Shown here piece after piece: positions 51,964 to 60,121 of a stretch of 64,000 nt of DNA. Numbering within the stretch: the first letter of the stretch is position 1; each line of letters starts with the position of its first letter. The notes under the pieces are model-generated. The model saw only the letters and a list, made by a program, of their open reading frames with translations. It had not been told where the DNA came from and made no database searches. Origin of the DNA: Streptomyces sp. 11x1 (GTDB lineage Bacteria; Actinomycetota; Actinomycetes; Streptomycetales; Streptomycetaceae); NCBI RefSeq assembly GCF_032598905.1, contig NZ_CP122458.1:6349001-6413000 (forward strand). Reading direction: 5' to 3'. The translations under genes and the position numbers were made by a program.

Positions 51964-53403
51964 ATGCGTAGATCACGATTCCTCGCGTCCTCGATCGGCG
52001 TCACCTGCGCCGCGGCACTTGCCCTCCCGGCGGCCCTCCCGGCGACGGCCTCCGCGGCGACCCCGACGGACTCGTCCTCCGCGGCGGTCCACACCCTGGC
52101 GCGATCCTCGACCCCCACCCGTCCGCTCTCGCTCGCCCCCGCGGCGGGCAGCACCCAGTCGCTCCCCCTCGTCCCCCTGGGAGCGGACCGCAACCTCGGC
52201 CCGGCCGCCCCCGAAAAGGGCCTCGGCAAGCGGGACGTGCGGTCGTTCTCCCTCGTCGGCGTCGTCTGGGACAACCCGGACGCCGAGCTGGAGGGCCGCG
52301 TCCAGGTCCGTACCCGTGCGACGGACACCGCCCGCTGGTCCGGCTGGCAGGACGTCGAGACGCACAACCACGAGCACGCCGCCGACCCGGACACCGCCGA
52401 ACGCTCCTCGGGCCGGGTGCGCGGCTCCACCGCTCCGCTGTGGGTCGGCGACTCGGACGGCGTCGAGGTGCGCGTGCGCGCCGAGACCCGGGGCCGTACG
52501 GCCGCTCCGGGCGTCCAGTTGCTCCCGGACGGCCTACGTCTGGAGCTGGTCGACCCCGGCGTCGGCGCCCCCGGCGGCGCGGCGGGACCGGCTGCCGTGA
52601 CGGGTGCCGCGCACATCGCGGAACCCCCGCCCGTCGGCACCGTGGACGCCCCCAGGCTGGGCACGCTGACCGTCGAGTCGGCCGCCGCCTCCGCCGTGAA
52701 CGCCGATCTCGCGCCGCTCGGCTCCACCGCGATCCCGGCGCTGTCGCGCAAGGAGACGGTGGAGCGGCTGGCGACGGCGGTGCCCGGGGCGAAGCCGTAC
52801 ATCGGGCCGCGTCCCCGCATCGTCACGCGGGCCGGCTGGGGAGCCGACGAGACGCTGCGCGAGCGCGACTTCCGCTACACCAATCGGGTCAGCGCGGCCT
52901 TCGTGCACCACACCGCGTCGGGCAACAACTACAAGTGCGCGCAGGCCGCTTCCGTCATCCGCAGTATCTACCGCTACCACGTCCTGAGCAGCGGCTGGCG
53001 CGACATCGGCTACAACTTCCTCGTCGACAAGTGCGGAAACATCTACGAGGGACGCGCGGGTGGTGTCGCGAAGGCCGTCATGGGTGCCCACACCCTCGGT
53101 TTCAACACGAACAGCATGGGTGCCGCGGTCATCGGCAGTTTCAGCAGCACCAAGCCGCCCGCTGCGACGGTCAAGGCGATCGCGCAACTAACAGCCTGGA
53201 AACTGGGTCTTTACGGAGCGAACCCGAAGGGGAAGACATACCTCACCTCGGGTGGCGGCAATCTCTACCCAAAAGGCAAGAAGGTACGACTGAACGTGAT
53301 CTCCGGTCACCGTGACGGGTTCGCGACCGAGTGCCCGGGGGGGCGCCTTTACGGAAAGCTCGGTACGGCCCGCTCGGAGGCGGCCCGCTTGCAGGGCCGG
53401 TGA
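51964..53403 (+). CDS. Secreted PGRP-type N-acetylmuramoyl-L-alanine amidase
   Basis: 479 residues. A signal peptide (RRSRFLASSIGVTCAAALAL then PAALPATASA) is cut near residue 31. Residues 32-280 are a Pro/Ala-rich and beta-rich region of unknown function (SFSLVGVVWDNPDAELEGRV, VEVRVRAETRGRTAAPGVQL). The C-terminal third is a peptidoglycan-recognition/amidase_2 domain: RAGWGADETLRERDFRYTNR, AAFVHHTASGNNYKCAQAAS (zinc His), GWRDIGYNFLVDKCGNIYEG, HTLGFNTNSMGAAVIGSF and SGHRDGFATECPGGRLYGKL (zinc His and Cys). It cleaves the stem peptide from glycan in the wall. ATG 51964 is preferred; ATG 51946 is in frame. Confidence 0.9.
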   Translation: MRRSRFLASSIGVTCAAALALPAALPATASAATPTDSSSAAVHTLARSSTPTRPLSLAPAAGSTQSLPLVPLGADRNLGPAAPEKGLGKRDVRSFSLVGVVWDNPDAELEGRVQVRTRATDTARWSGWQDVETHNHEHAADPDTAERSSGRVRGSTAPLWVGDSDGVEVRVRAETRGRTAAPGVQLLPDGLRLELVDPGVGAPGGAAGPAAVTGAAHIAEPPPVGTVDAPRLGTLTVESAAASAVNADLAPLGSTAIPALSRKETVERLATAVPGAKPYIGPRPRIVTRAGWGADETLRERDFRYTNRVSAAFVHHTASGNNYKCAQAASVIRSIYRYHVLSSGWRDIGYNFLVDKCGNIYEGRAGGVAKAVMGAHTLGFNTNSMGAAVIGSFSSTKPPAATVKAIAQLTAWKLGLYGANPKGKTYLTSGGGNLYPKGKKVRLNVISGHRDGFATECPGGRLYGKLGTARSEAARLQGR

Positions 53404-53440
53404 CCGGCCGGAGGTCATGCGTACACGACGCACAGCACAG

Positions 53441-53469
53441 GTCGAGGGCGCGCCCGTCGCGCCCTCGAC
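53441..53469 (+). terminator. 12-bp stem-loop terminator after the amidase gene
   Basis: GTCGAGGGCGCG (53441-53452) pairs perfectly with CGCGCCCTCGAC (53458-53469) around CCCGT, 38 bases past the amidase stop. Confidence 0.8.
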
Positions 53470-53480
53470 GCACACCACCG

Positions 53481-53504
53481 TTGACGTGCCTCATGGCACG
53501 TCAA
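53481..53504 (+). promoter_or_regulatory. Perfect 10-bp dyad upstream of the sugar-nucleotide transferase gene
   Basis: TTGACGTGCC (53481-53490) and GGCACGTCAA (53495-53504) flank the centre TCAT. Only 11 bases separate it from the preceding terminator, and the GTG start is 100 bases downstream. It begins with a -35-like TTGACG, but the spacing to TATACG (53509-53514) is 22 bp, too long for a standard promoter. It may be an operator or a second stem of a double terminator. Confidence 0.6.
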
Positions 53505-53604
53505 CAGCTATACGCACGGCCGCGAAGGCGCCATGGAACGGCCTGCATACACTGGCCGGTCGAATGACAGTTCGGCCGGTCCCGGCAGGAAGCAGAGACG
53601 ACAG

Positions 53605-54687
53605 GTGACAGAAGCGATCCTCCTGGTCGGCGGCAGAGGTACCAGGCTGCGTCCGCTCACGGTGCACACTCCCAAGCCCATGGTCCCGGCGGCCGGAGTC
53701 CCCTTCCTCACCCACCAGTTGGCGAGAGCCAGAGCGGCGGGCGTGGACCACATAGTCCTCGCCACCTCCTACCTCGCCGAGGTCTTCGAACCCCACTTCG
53801 GCGACGGTTCCGCCCTCGGCCTCCACCTCGAGTACGTCACGGAGGAGGAGCCGCTGGGCACGGGCGGCGCGATCCGCAACGCCGCCTCGCATCTCCACTC
53901 CGGCCCCGAGGACCCTGTCCTCGTCTTCAACGGCGACATCCTCACCGGCCTGGACATCCGCCGCCTGGTCGCCACCCACGGGTCCACCGGCGCGGACGTC
54001 TCCCTGCACCTCACCCAGGTGACCGACCCCCGCGCCTACGGCCTCGTCCCCACCGACGAGACCGGCCGGGTCCTGGCCTTCCTGGAGAAGCCCCAGACCC
54101 CCGAGGAGATCGTCACCGACCAGATCAACGCGGGGGCGTACGTCTTCCGCCGCTCGGTCATCGACACGATCCCGGCGGGCCGCCCGGTCTCGGTGGAACG
54201 CGAGACGTTCCCCGACCTCCTCGCCGCGGGCGCCCACCTCCAAGGCATGGTCGACTCCACGTACTGGCTGGACCTCGGCACCCCCGCGGCCTTCGTCCGG
54301 GGCTCCGCCGACCTGGTCCTCGGCCGCGCCCCGTCCCCCGCGGTCCCGGGCCGCTGCGGCGACCGGCTGATCCTGCCCACCGCCCGGGTCGCGGGCGACG
54401 CCAAGCTGACCGGCGGCACGGTGGTGGGCGAGGGCGCGTTCGTCGGCGAGGGCGCCCGGGTCGCCGGCAGCACGGTCCTGGCGGGCGCGGTCGTCGAACC
54501 CGGCGCCGTCATCACCGATTCCCTGATCGGCGCCCGCGCCCGCATCGGCGAACGCTCCGTCCTCACGGGCACGGTCGTCGGCGACGGCGCGATCATCGGC
54601 GCCGACAACGAACTCCGCACGGGCGTCCGAGTCTGGTGCGACGCCCAAATCCCCACGGGAGCGCTCCGCTTCTCGTCGGACCAGTAA
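53605..54687 (+). CDS. Sugar-1-phosphate nucleotidyltransferase (mannose-1-phosphate guanylyltransferase-like)
   Basis: 360 residues. The N-terminal Rossmann-like catalytic domain has ILLVGGRGTRLRPLTVHTPK followed by PMVPAAGVPF, EYVTEEEPLGTGGAIRNAAS, LVFNGDILTGLDI (metal Asp) and INAGAYVFRRSVIDTIPAGR. The C-terminal part (265-350) is a left-handed beta-helix of hexapeptide repeats (ARVAGDAKLTGGTVVGEGAF, VAGSTVLAGAVVEPGAVITD). It makes an NDP-sugar, most likely GDP-mannose, for glycans. GTG 53605 has no strong binding site; the frame upstream crosses the dyad region. In mycobacteria a similar enzyme gene sits beside fbiA/fbiB and whiB2, as here. Confidence 0.9.
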   Translation: MTEAILLVGGRGTRLRPLTVHTPKPMVPAAGVPFLTHQLARARAAGVDHIVLATSYLAEVFEPHFGDGSALGLHLEYVTEEEPLGTGGAIRNAASHLHSGPEDPVLVFNGDILTGLDIRRLVATHGSTGADVSLHLTQVTDPRAYGLVPTDETGRVLAFLEKPQTPEEIVTDQINAGAYVFRRSVIDTIPAGRPVSVERETFPDLLAAGAHLQGMVDSTYWLDLGTPAAFVRGSADLVLGRAPSPAVPGRCGDRLILPTARVAGDAKLTGGTVVGEGAFVGEGARVAGSTVLAGAVVEPGAVITDSLIGARARIGERSVLTGTVVGDGAIIGADNELRTGVRVWCDAQIPTGALRFSSDQ

Positions 54688-54723
54688 CTGCCGGGTGCGT
54701 TCGTCGTCTGCGGCTGAGTGGGG

Positions 54724-54830
54724 GCTGGTCGCGCAGTTCCCCGCGCCCCTTTCGGGCCTCCGGCCCTCAGGCCGAAAAGCACGGGGCGCAGCCCCTGCCT
54801 TTCAGGGGCGCGGGGAACTGCGCGACCAGC
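54724..54830. terminator. Long hairpin made of two inverted dispersed-repeat copies (e, f)
   Basis: CTG-GTC plus GCGCAGTTCCCCGCGCCCCT (core 54727-54750) is repeated inverted at 54804-54827, giving arms of about 27 bp around a 53-base loop that has its own CGGGCCTCCGGCCCTCAGGC stem. It lies between the convergent nucleotidyltransferase and DNA-glycosylase genes and can terminate both. Confidence 0.85.
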
Positions 54831-54904
54831 CCCCACCGGGCGGACGTCTGGGGGTCGAAGGGGCGCAGCCCCTTGAAGAGGGACGGGTAGGGGCGGCGGG
54901 GGCG

Positions 54905-55906
54905 CTACAACTTCCCGATGTCCCACCGAGGCATCTGCGGCACCCTCCGCCCCGGCACCCGCCCCGACAACAGAATCAACCGAGCCGCCCGATGCCGCTG
55001 CCCCGCATACGGCTCCAACAACGACAACATCACCGAGTCGTCCGCATCCCGATCCCCCGCCAACGCGAACCCCACGATCCCCGGCAGATGCAGATCCCCC
55101 GTGGTCACCTCGTCCGCCGCCCCATGACTGCGCTGCACGGTCTCCGCCGAGGTCCACGGCCCGATCCCCGGCACCAACTCCAACCGCGCCCGCGCCTCCA
55201 CCGGCGACATCCCCACGGCCTCCTCCAGCCGACCCGCCACCCGCACCGCCCGCAGGATCGTCGACGCCCGCTTGTCGTCGACGCCGGCCCGATGCCACTC
55301 CCAGGACGGGATCAGCGCCCACTCCCGGGCCCTCGGCATCACACACATCCGCCCCGGCGCGGGCCCCGGTGCCGGCTCACCGAACTGCCGTACGAGCAGC
55401 CGCCACGCCCGATACGCCTCGTCCGTCGTGACCTTCTGCTCCAGAACCGACGGAATCAACGACTCCAGCACCAGCCCGGTCCGCGTCAGCCGCAACCCGG
55501 GCCGTCGCCGCCAGACCATCGCCACGATCCGGTGCCGGGGCGCGAAGGCCTCGGGCTGGTCCGACGCGCCGAGCATCGTGGGCACCTGGTCGAGCAGCCA
55601 CTCGGCTCCCGGCCCCCAGGCCTCCGCCTCGACGACCCCGCCCCGCAGCGCGACCCGCAGCGTCCCGGCGCCGACCGGCGTACGACTGGTTCGCCACACG
55701 GACCCGTCCGGCATGGCGCGGAAGGTCGGATCCCCGGGCCCCCGCCGCAGCGGCCCCAGCACGAGCCCCAGATCGAGTGCCCCCTCGGGCACCCAGGTCC
55801 GCCGCCGCCCGGCCACGGCCCCCTGCCGGGGCACCCCACCGGGCACGACGACATGCCCACCCCGCACGGTCGTACGAGTGGGCCGTTGAGGAAAACGTCC
55901 GGCCAC
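54905..55906 (-). CDS. HhH-GPD DNA glycosylase (AlkA/3-methyladenine type)
   Basis: 333 residues. The first 120 residues form the AlkA-like N-terminal domain. The helix-hairpin-helix is LELVPGIGPWTSAETVQRSH, followed by VTTGDLHLPGIVGFALAG in which the Asp of GDLHLP is the usual catalytic residue; VLEQKVTTDEAYRAWRLLVR matches the start of the GPD fold. It would excise alkylated bases by flipping them. There is no iron-sulfur cluster motif at the end. GTG 55906 has AGGA seven bases upstream. It lies alone downstream of cofE, separated by a dispersed repeat. Confidence 0.87.
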   Translation of the reverse strand: MAGRFPQRPTRTTVRGGHVVVPGGVPRQGAVAGRRRTWVPEGALDLGLVLGPLRRGPGDPTFRAMPDGSVWRTSRTPVGAGTLRVALRGGVVEAEAWGPGAEWLLDQVPTMLGASDQPEAFAPRHRIVAMVWRRRPGLRLTRTGLVLESLIPSVLEQKVTTDEAYRAWRLLVRQFGEPAPGPAPGRMCVMPRAREWALIPSWEWHRAGVDDKRASTILRAVRVAGRLEEAVGMSPVEARARLELVPGIGPWTSAETVQRSHGAADEVTTGDLHLPGIVGFALAGDRDADDSVMLSLLEPYAGQRHRAARLILLSGRVPGRRVPQMPRWDIGKL

Positions 55907-55961
55907 GAGAAGTCCTGGATGGTGAAGCGGTGCCTTATGAGCCTAGAGGGTGGGGCCTTTC

Positions 55962-55984
55962 AGGGGCGCGGGGAACTGCGCGAG
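55962..55984. repeat. Dispersed repeat core (copy g)
   Basis: AGGGGCGCGGGGAACTGCGC then GAG, between the glycosylase start and the cofE stop. It probably contributes to the end of the cofD-cofE transcript. Confidence 0.8.
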
Positions 55985-56054
55985 AAGCCCCACGCACCCG
56001 CACCTGCCCACCGAACCCGAGCCACCCCGAACCATAGGCGCCCGGCCCCACCTC

Positions 56055-57458
56055 TCACCGCACCTCGATGAACGCCCCCGCATCCCGCTCCCCCCGAGCC
56101 GGAGGCGCCCCCGCCGCGTGCCCCACGGCCACCGCCCCCATCGGATCCCACTCCGCCGGCAGCCCCAGCACCTCCCGTACGACATCCCGGCAGAACATCG
56201 TCGACGACACCCACGCGGACCCCAGCCGCTCCCCGGCCAGCGCGACCAGGAAGTTCTGCACGCCGGCCCCGGTGGCGACGACGAACATCTCCCGCTCGGC
56301 CGCGTCCCGCCGCGCGTCCCCGTAGACGTGCGAGCCGTCCATCACCAGACACGGCACCACCAGATACGGCGCGTTGCGCAGCACGTCCCCGCGCCGCACC
56401 CGCTTCGCGATGGACTCCTCGCTCTTGCCGTCCCGTCGCAGATCCGCGATCCACGCGTCCCGCATGGCGTCGAGCAGCCGCACCCGCGACTCCGCGGACT
56501 CCAGCAGCACGAACCGCCACGGCGTCGTGTGGTGCGGCGCCGGCGCGGTCACGGCTGCGGCCACGGCCCGCCGCACCGCGCCGGGGTCGACCGGCTCGTC
56601 CGTGAACGCCCGGACCGTCCGCCGCTGGGTCACCGCCAGCCGTACGGCCTCGGAGGTGCCGAGCCGGAACATGTCGTCCGCCGCGCCCCGGACCAGGGCC
56701 CGTGTCCCCTCGCCGGAGTCCTCGGCCACCACCTGCGCGAGCCCCCGGACGACGGCGACGGGCAACCCGGCGGCCTTGCCCTTCACCAGGTCACCGGCGC
56801 CGGCCAGCTCGTCGGCGGTGGCGACGACGGTCGCGCTGAGCGGATTGCCGTGCGCGTCGGTGCCGCCGCGCAGGTCGTCGAGGACCCGCACCCCGGCCGC
56901 GCCGATGGCGACATCCGTCAGCCCGCTGCGCCAGGGGCGTCCGAACGTGTCGGTGACCAGGACCCCGACCTCGACGCCGAGCGCGTCCCGGATGCCGTCC
57001 CGGATCGCCCGCGCGGAGCCGTCGGGGTCCTCGGGCAGCAACAGCACGGTCCCGGAGGGGGTGTTGGAGGCGTCGACCCCGGCGGCGGCCATGACCAGCC
57101 CCTGCCGGTTCTCCACGATCCGCAGCGGCCCGCGGCGGGCCACCACCCGCACGGTCTCGGCGTCGATCGCGGCCTCCCTGTCGGCCGCCTCGACCACCCG
57201 CCCCTCCGCCTTGGACACGATCTTGGAGGTGACGAGCACCACGTCCCCGTCGGCCAGCCGAGGTTCGGCGGCGGCGATCAGCTTGGCCAGATCGTCCCCC
57301 TGCTGGACCTCGGGGATCCCGGTCGGCGCCCAGACCCGGTAGGCGGGACCGGGCAGGCCGTCCGAGGCCGCCCGACCCTCTCCGCCCGCATCCCCGAGCG
57401 CGCCGCGCAGCCCGCCGCGCAGCCCGCCGCGCGGCCCGTCGTTCAGCCCGTCGCTCAC
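56055..57458 (-). CDS. cofE: Coenzyme F420:L-glutamate ligase, two-domain FbiB form
   Basis: 467 residues. The N-terminal half (40-270) is the F420-0:gamma-L-glutamate ligase: [80 protein letters not shown]. The C-terminal half (275-467) is a nitroreductase-like FMN domain ([40 protein letters not shown]) as in mycobacterial FbiB, which also reduces dehydro-F420-0 and lengthens the glutamate tail. The N-terminus has a short [11 protein letters not shown] repeat. GTG 57458 overlaps the cofD stop (GTGA), so the two are coupled. Confidence 0.93.
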   Translation of the reverse strand: MSDGLNDGPRGGLRGGLRGALGDAGGEGRAASDGLPGPAYRVWAPTGIPEVQQGDDLAKLIAAAEPRLADGDVVLVTSKIVSKAEGRVVEAADREAAIDAETVRVVARRGPLRIVENRQGLVMAAAGVDASNTPSGTVLLLPEDPDGSARAIRDGIRDALGVEVGVLVTDTFGRPWRSGLTDVAIGAAGVRVLDDLRGGTDAHGNPLSATVVATADELAGAGDLVKGKAAGLPVAVVRGLAQVVAEDSGEGTRALVRGAADDMFRLGTSEAVRLAVTQRRTVRAFTDEPVDPGAVRRAVAAAVTAPAPHHTTPWRFVLLESAESRVRLLDAMRDAWIADLRRDGKSEESIAKRVRRGDVLRNAPYLVVPCLVMDGSHVYGDARRDAAEREMFVVATGAGVQNFLVALAGERLGSAWVSSTMFCRDVVREVLGLPAEWDPMGAVAVGHAAGAPPARGERDAGAFIEVR

Positions 57459-58414
57459 GCTCCGCGCACCTCCTCCGCCAGCGCCAGCGCCTCACGCGCC
57501 ATCTGCGTCGTCGCGTCCACATCGGTCATCATCAGCGGCACGGCCCGGCACCGGATCCCGGCCGTCTCGACCCGCTCGACGACGCCCGCGTCCACCGTGT
57601 CGACGAGCCATCCGTCCAGCAGCCCGGAGCCGTAGTGCTCGGCGACGGCGGCGGCCGTGGACGCGACGCCGACGGCGGCGAGGACTTTGTCGGCCATACC
57701 GCGCACGGGCGCGCCGCCGACGATGGGGGAGAGGCCGACGACGGGGACCCCCGCCTCGGCGATCGCCTCCCGGATGCCGGGCACGGCGAGGATGGTGCCG
57801 ACGGAGACGACGGGGTTCGACGGCGGGAAGAGGATCACGTCCGCCTCGGCGATCGCCTCCAGGACCCCGGGCGCCGGCTTCGCCTGCTCGGCACCGACGG
57901 GCACGATCGCCTCGGCCGGCACGGAGGCCCGCAGCCGTACCCAGTACTCCTGGAAGTGGATGGCCCTGCGCTCGCCGTCCTGCTCGACGGCGACATGGGT
58001 CTCGACGCGGTCGTCGGTCATCGGGATGAGCCGCACGCCGGGCTTCCACCGGTCGCACAGTGCCTCGGTGACGGCGCTCAACGGATATCCGGCGCCGATC
58101 ATCTGGGTCCGCACGATGTGCGTGGCGAAGTCCCGGTCGCCGAGCCCGAACCACTCGGGACCGACGCCGTACGCCGCCAGCTCCTCCTTGAGGTGGAAGG
58201 TCTCGTCGGCCCGGCCCCAGCCCTGCTCCTCGTCGATGCCGTCACCGAGGGTGTACATCACCGTGTCGAGGTCCGGGCAGACCTTCAGCCCGAAGAGGTG
58301 GATGTCGTCCCCGGTGTTGCCGATGACCGTGATGTCCGCGTCCGGCACGGCCCGCTTCAGACCGCGCAGGAACCGGGCACCACCGATGCCGCCTGCCAGA
58401 ACCACAATGCGCAT
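57455..58414 (-). CDS. cofD: 2-phospho-L-lactate transferase-type F420 biosynthesis enzyme (FbiA)
   Basis: 319 residues. It transfers the phospho-lactyl or phosphoenolpyruvyl group to the deazaflavin FO, giving (dehydro-)F420-0. Conserved parts: [80 protein letters not shown] and [23 protein letters not shown] 58414 starts directly at the glycine-rich loop; codons further upstream are not needed. It is first in the cofD-cofE operon. FO synthase is not in the window. Confidence 0.94.
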   Translation of the reverse strand: MRIVVLAGGIGGARFLRGLKRAVPDADITVIGNTGDDIHLFGLKVCPDLDTVMYTLGDGIDEEQGWGRADETFHLKEELAAYGVGPEWFGLGDRDFATHIVRTQMIGAGYPLSAVTEALCDRWKPGVRLIPMTDDRVETHVAVEQDGERRAIHFQEYWVRLRASVPAEAIVPVGAEQAKPAPGVLEAIAEADVILFPPSNPVVSVGTILAVPGIREAIAEAGVPVVGLSPIVGGAPVRGMADKVLAAVGVASTAAAVAEHYGSGLLDGWLVDTVDAGVVERVETAGIRCRAVPLMMTDVDATTQMAREALALAEEVRGA

Positions 58415-58531
58415 GGCACTCAGTCTCGCAGGCGGGTGCGACAACGGGTCCCCCGGCCGCGATCACGGCCGGTTTCGCGCCGTCCCGGTGAGAGACGGGC
58501 CCCGCGGGCTCGGCGGGGCCCGCGCGACCGC

Positions 58532-59029
58532 TCAGGCCGTGACCGTCGCCGTCCGCGCCGCGCAGGCCTTCGTGTGCATCGGCATCTCCGTCAGGCCGGG
58601 GTAGTAGACGTGCAGGCTGACGGCCGGTTCCAGTGTGTCGTTGACGACCTCGTGCGCGTATCCCGGCGCGAACACCCGCTGCGCGCCCGCGCCGAGCACG
58701 CGCGTGCCCCGGTCGGTGCGCTCGGTCAGCGCGCCGTCGAGCACGGTCAGCACGCCGGAGGAGCCCCCGTGGTCGTGCAGCCCGGTGCCCTGTCCCGGAA
58801 CCCAGGACAGCAGCCACACCTCGTACCCGGGGCCGGTCTGCAGCCGGTGGTACCAGCGGGTGGTCGCGTCGTACTCGACGAGGTGCTCCCACCGGGAGCG
58901 GTCGTCGGCGAGGGAACGGGCCAGGCCGGCGAACTCGGCCACGGTGACGGGGTGTTGGCGCGGCGCCTGGAGGAGGTGCGGTACTTCGAGGAGGTCGCCG
59001 GCGATCTGGAGGTCGCTGTCGCTGTTCAT
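58532..59029 (-). CDS. Cysteine dioxygenase
   Basis: 165 residues, a cupin that adds O2 to L-cysteine to form cysteine sulfinate. The three iron ligands are H85, H87 (GTGLHDHGGSSGVLTVLDGA) and H126 (YAHEVVND); WYHRLQTGPGYEVWLLSWVP and the late SLHVYYPGLTEMPMHT are also typical. It is 108 bases downstream of a 30-codon ORF ending in six cysteines, which suggests expression that follows cysteine supply. The binding site before ATG 59029 is weak (GAGG 13 bases away), in line with control through the leader. Confidence 0.92.
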   Translation of the reverse strand: MNSDSDLQIAGDLLEVPHLLQAPRQHPVTVAEFAGLARSLADDRSRWEHLVEYDATTRWYHRLQTGPGYEVWLLSWVPGQGTGLHDHGGSSGVLTVLDGALTERTDRGTRVLGAGAQRVFAPGYAHEVVNDTLEPAVSLHVYYPGLTEMPMHTKACAARTATVTA

Positions 59030-59137
59030 GAAGTGAGGTGGTCCTCGACGATGAGTGCGTGGGGGAGGGCTGGGTTTCGCGTGCGGGAACAGCAGCCGAG
59101 CCGGGACGGGCTCAGTGGCAGCCGGAGCGGGGAAGGC

Positions 59138-59230
59138 TCAACAGCTGGGACAGCAACAGCTACAGCGGCAGCGGGCAGCACCGTGGGACCCGGCGGTCCG
59201 GGTAGCGGTGAGTGCCAAGTGCGCGAGCAT
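59138..59230 (-). CDS. Polycysteine leader peptide upstream of cysteine dioxygenase
   Basis: A 30-codon ORF, ATG 59230 to TGA 59138, starting MLAHLALTATRTAG and ending RCRCSCCCPSC: six of the last ten residues are cysteine (21, 23, 25, 26, 27, 30), using both TGC and TGT. No binding site precedes it; the promoter places the transcript start at or next to the ATG, so it is probably leaderless. Polycysteine leaderless ORFs are known in mycobacteria as cysteine-responsive attenuators. Here the ribosome would stall at the Cys run when charged tRNA-Cys is scarce, coupling translation to expression of the dioxygenase 108 bases downstream. A GAGCC/GGCTC stem lies in that spacer. Confidence 0.72.
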   Translation of the reverse strand: MLAHLALTATRTAGSHGAARCRCSCCCPSC

Positions 59231-59237
59231 GCCCACA

Positions 59238-59266
59238 AGCACAGCGGTTCACACCTCCGCTGTCAA
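59238..59266 (-). promoter_or_regulatory. Promoter of the polycysteine leader/cysteine dioxygenase unit
   Basis: On the minus strand: TTGACA (59266-59261), 17 bp, TGTGCT (59243-59238), then seven bases to the ATG at 59230. The -35 is perfect, the -10 weak, and the distance fits transcription starting at the A of ATG. Confidence 0.65.
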
Positions 59267-59553
59267 CTTCGCGTCCGGTATGTGGATGACCGTTCACCTC
59301 TTTCGGTACATCCGCGCGGCGAAAGGTTTGTGCTGGGGGAGTCGGGGACACATGGCGCACAACCCGGAACGAGCGAGTCGGATCGGGCCGGAACGAGATC
59401 GAACTCCTGGGCGTCTTTCCCCGTAAGGAAGGGTGATCCGGTGAGAACTCCCCTCTGCGGCCGCGCTGCTGTCAGGGTTTATGCCGATTTGAACACTTTC
59501 CGCATAGCCTTGGTTCCGCAGAGTGAATAAGGGGCTCAATAGCAGATCTCGGC

Positions 59554-59583
59554 TTGACTCGCCCGTAGCAGCACACTTGTAAT
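59554..59583 (+). promoter_or_regulatory. Candidate whiB promoter
   Basis: TTGACT at 59554-59559, 18 bp, TGTAAT at 59578-59583, predicting a start near 59590 and a 67-base untranslated leader with GAGGGG seven bases before the whiB ATG. Other whiB promoters may lie further upstream. Confidence 0.55.
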
Positions 59584-59656
59584 TTCACTCGTGTCGTTCA
59601 GCCGAAATCGGTAACGGCCGCACGACGGGGACGCGAAAGACGGACGAGGGGCGCAC

Positions 59657-59920
59657 ATGACCGAGCTCGTGCAGCAACTGCTGGTCGACGACGCGGACGA
59701 GGAACTCGGCTGGCAGGAGCGCGCGCTGTGCGCCCAGACCGATCCCGAGTCCTTCTTCCCCGAGAAGGGCGGCTCGACCCGCGAGGCCAAGAAGGTCTGC
59801 CTCGCCTGTGAGGTCCGCTCCGAATGCCTCGAATACGCGCTCGCGAACGACGAGCGGTTCGGCATCTGGGGCGGCCTGTCGGAGCGCGAGCGCCGTCGTC
59901 TCAAGAAGGCGGCCGTCTGA
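59657..59920 (+). CDS. whiB: Developmental regulator WhiB (Wbl iron-sulfur protein)
   Basis: 87 residues, the founding type of the Wbl family required for sporulation septation. The [4Fe-4S] ligands are C25, C48, C51 and C57 (ALCAQTDP, VCLACEVRSEC), followed by the turn GIWGG (69-73) and a basic DNA-contacting end (SERERRRLKKAAV). The N-terminus MTELVQQLLVDDADEELGWQ matches my memory of WhiB and not other Wbl proteins. It binds the principal sigma factor region 4 and acts with WhiA. It is divergent from cysteine dioxygenase and followed by a large membrane glycosyltransferase on the same strand. Confidence 0.95.
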   Translation: MTELVQQLLVDDADEELGWQERALCAQTDPESFFPEKGGSTREAKKVCLACEVRSECLEYALANDERFGIWGGLSERERRRLKKAAV

Positions 59921-60121
59921 CCCGTCCCGGAACCCGACCCGTCCCGGGAACAGTCGAACAGAAGCAACCGAACATGTCCGGCCCGTCGCGCGTGGGTTGT
60001 CCACAGGCGGCGGGCCGCCGTGCTGCTCAGCCGTTAGTGTGGGCCCTCGTCCGAGACGTCCCGCTGTCCTCGCCGGACACAGACGTCCACCGCAGTCCAC
60101 CGAACCGGGGCCCGTACCTCG

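Larger units (their letters stand above)
59231..59656. other. Divergent control region of the cysteine dioxygenase leader and whiB
   Basis: Apart from the two promoters listed, no gene is supported in this 426-bp stretch. Its middle part (59470-59590) is clearly lower in GC than the window average (GGGTTTATGCCGATTTGAAC, CAGAGTGAATAAGG), as expected of a long regulatory region for a developmental gene. Confidence 0.55.

Noticed and set aside
59509..59590. AGTGA and TCACT half-sites upstream of whiB as a possible BldD box
   Set aside because: They lie about 60 bp apart, whereas the BldD operator needs them nearly adjacent.
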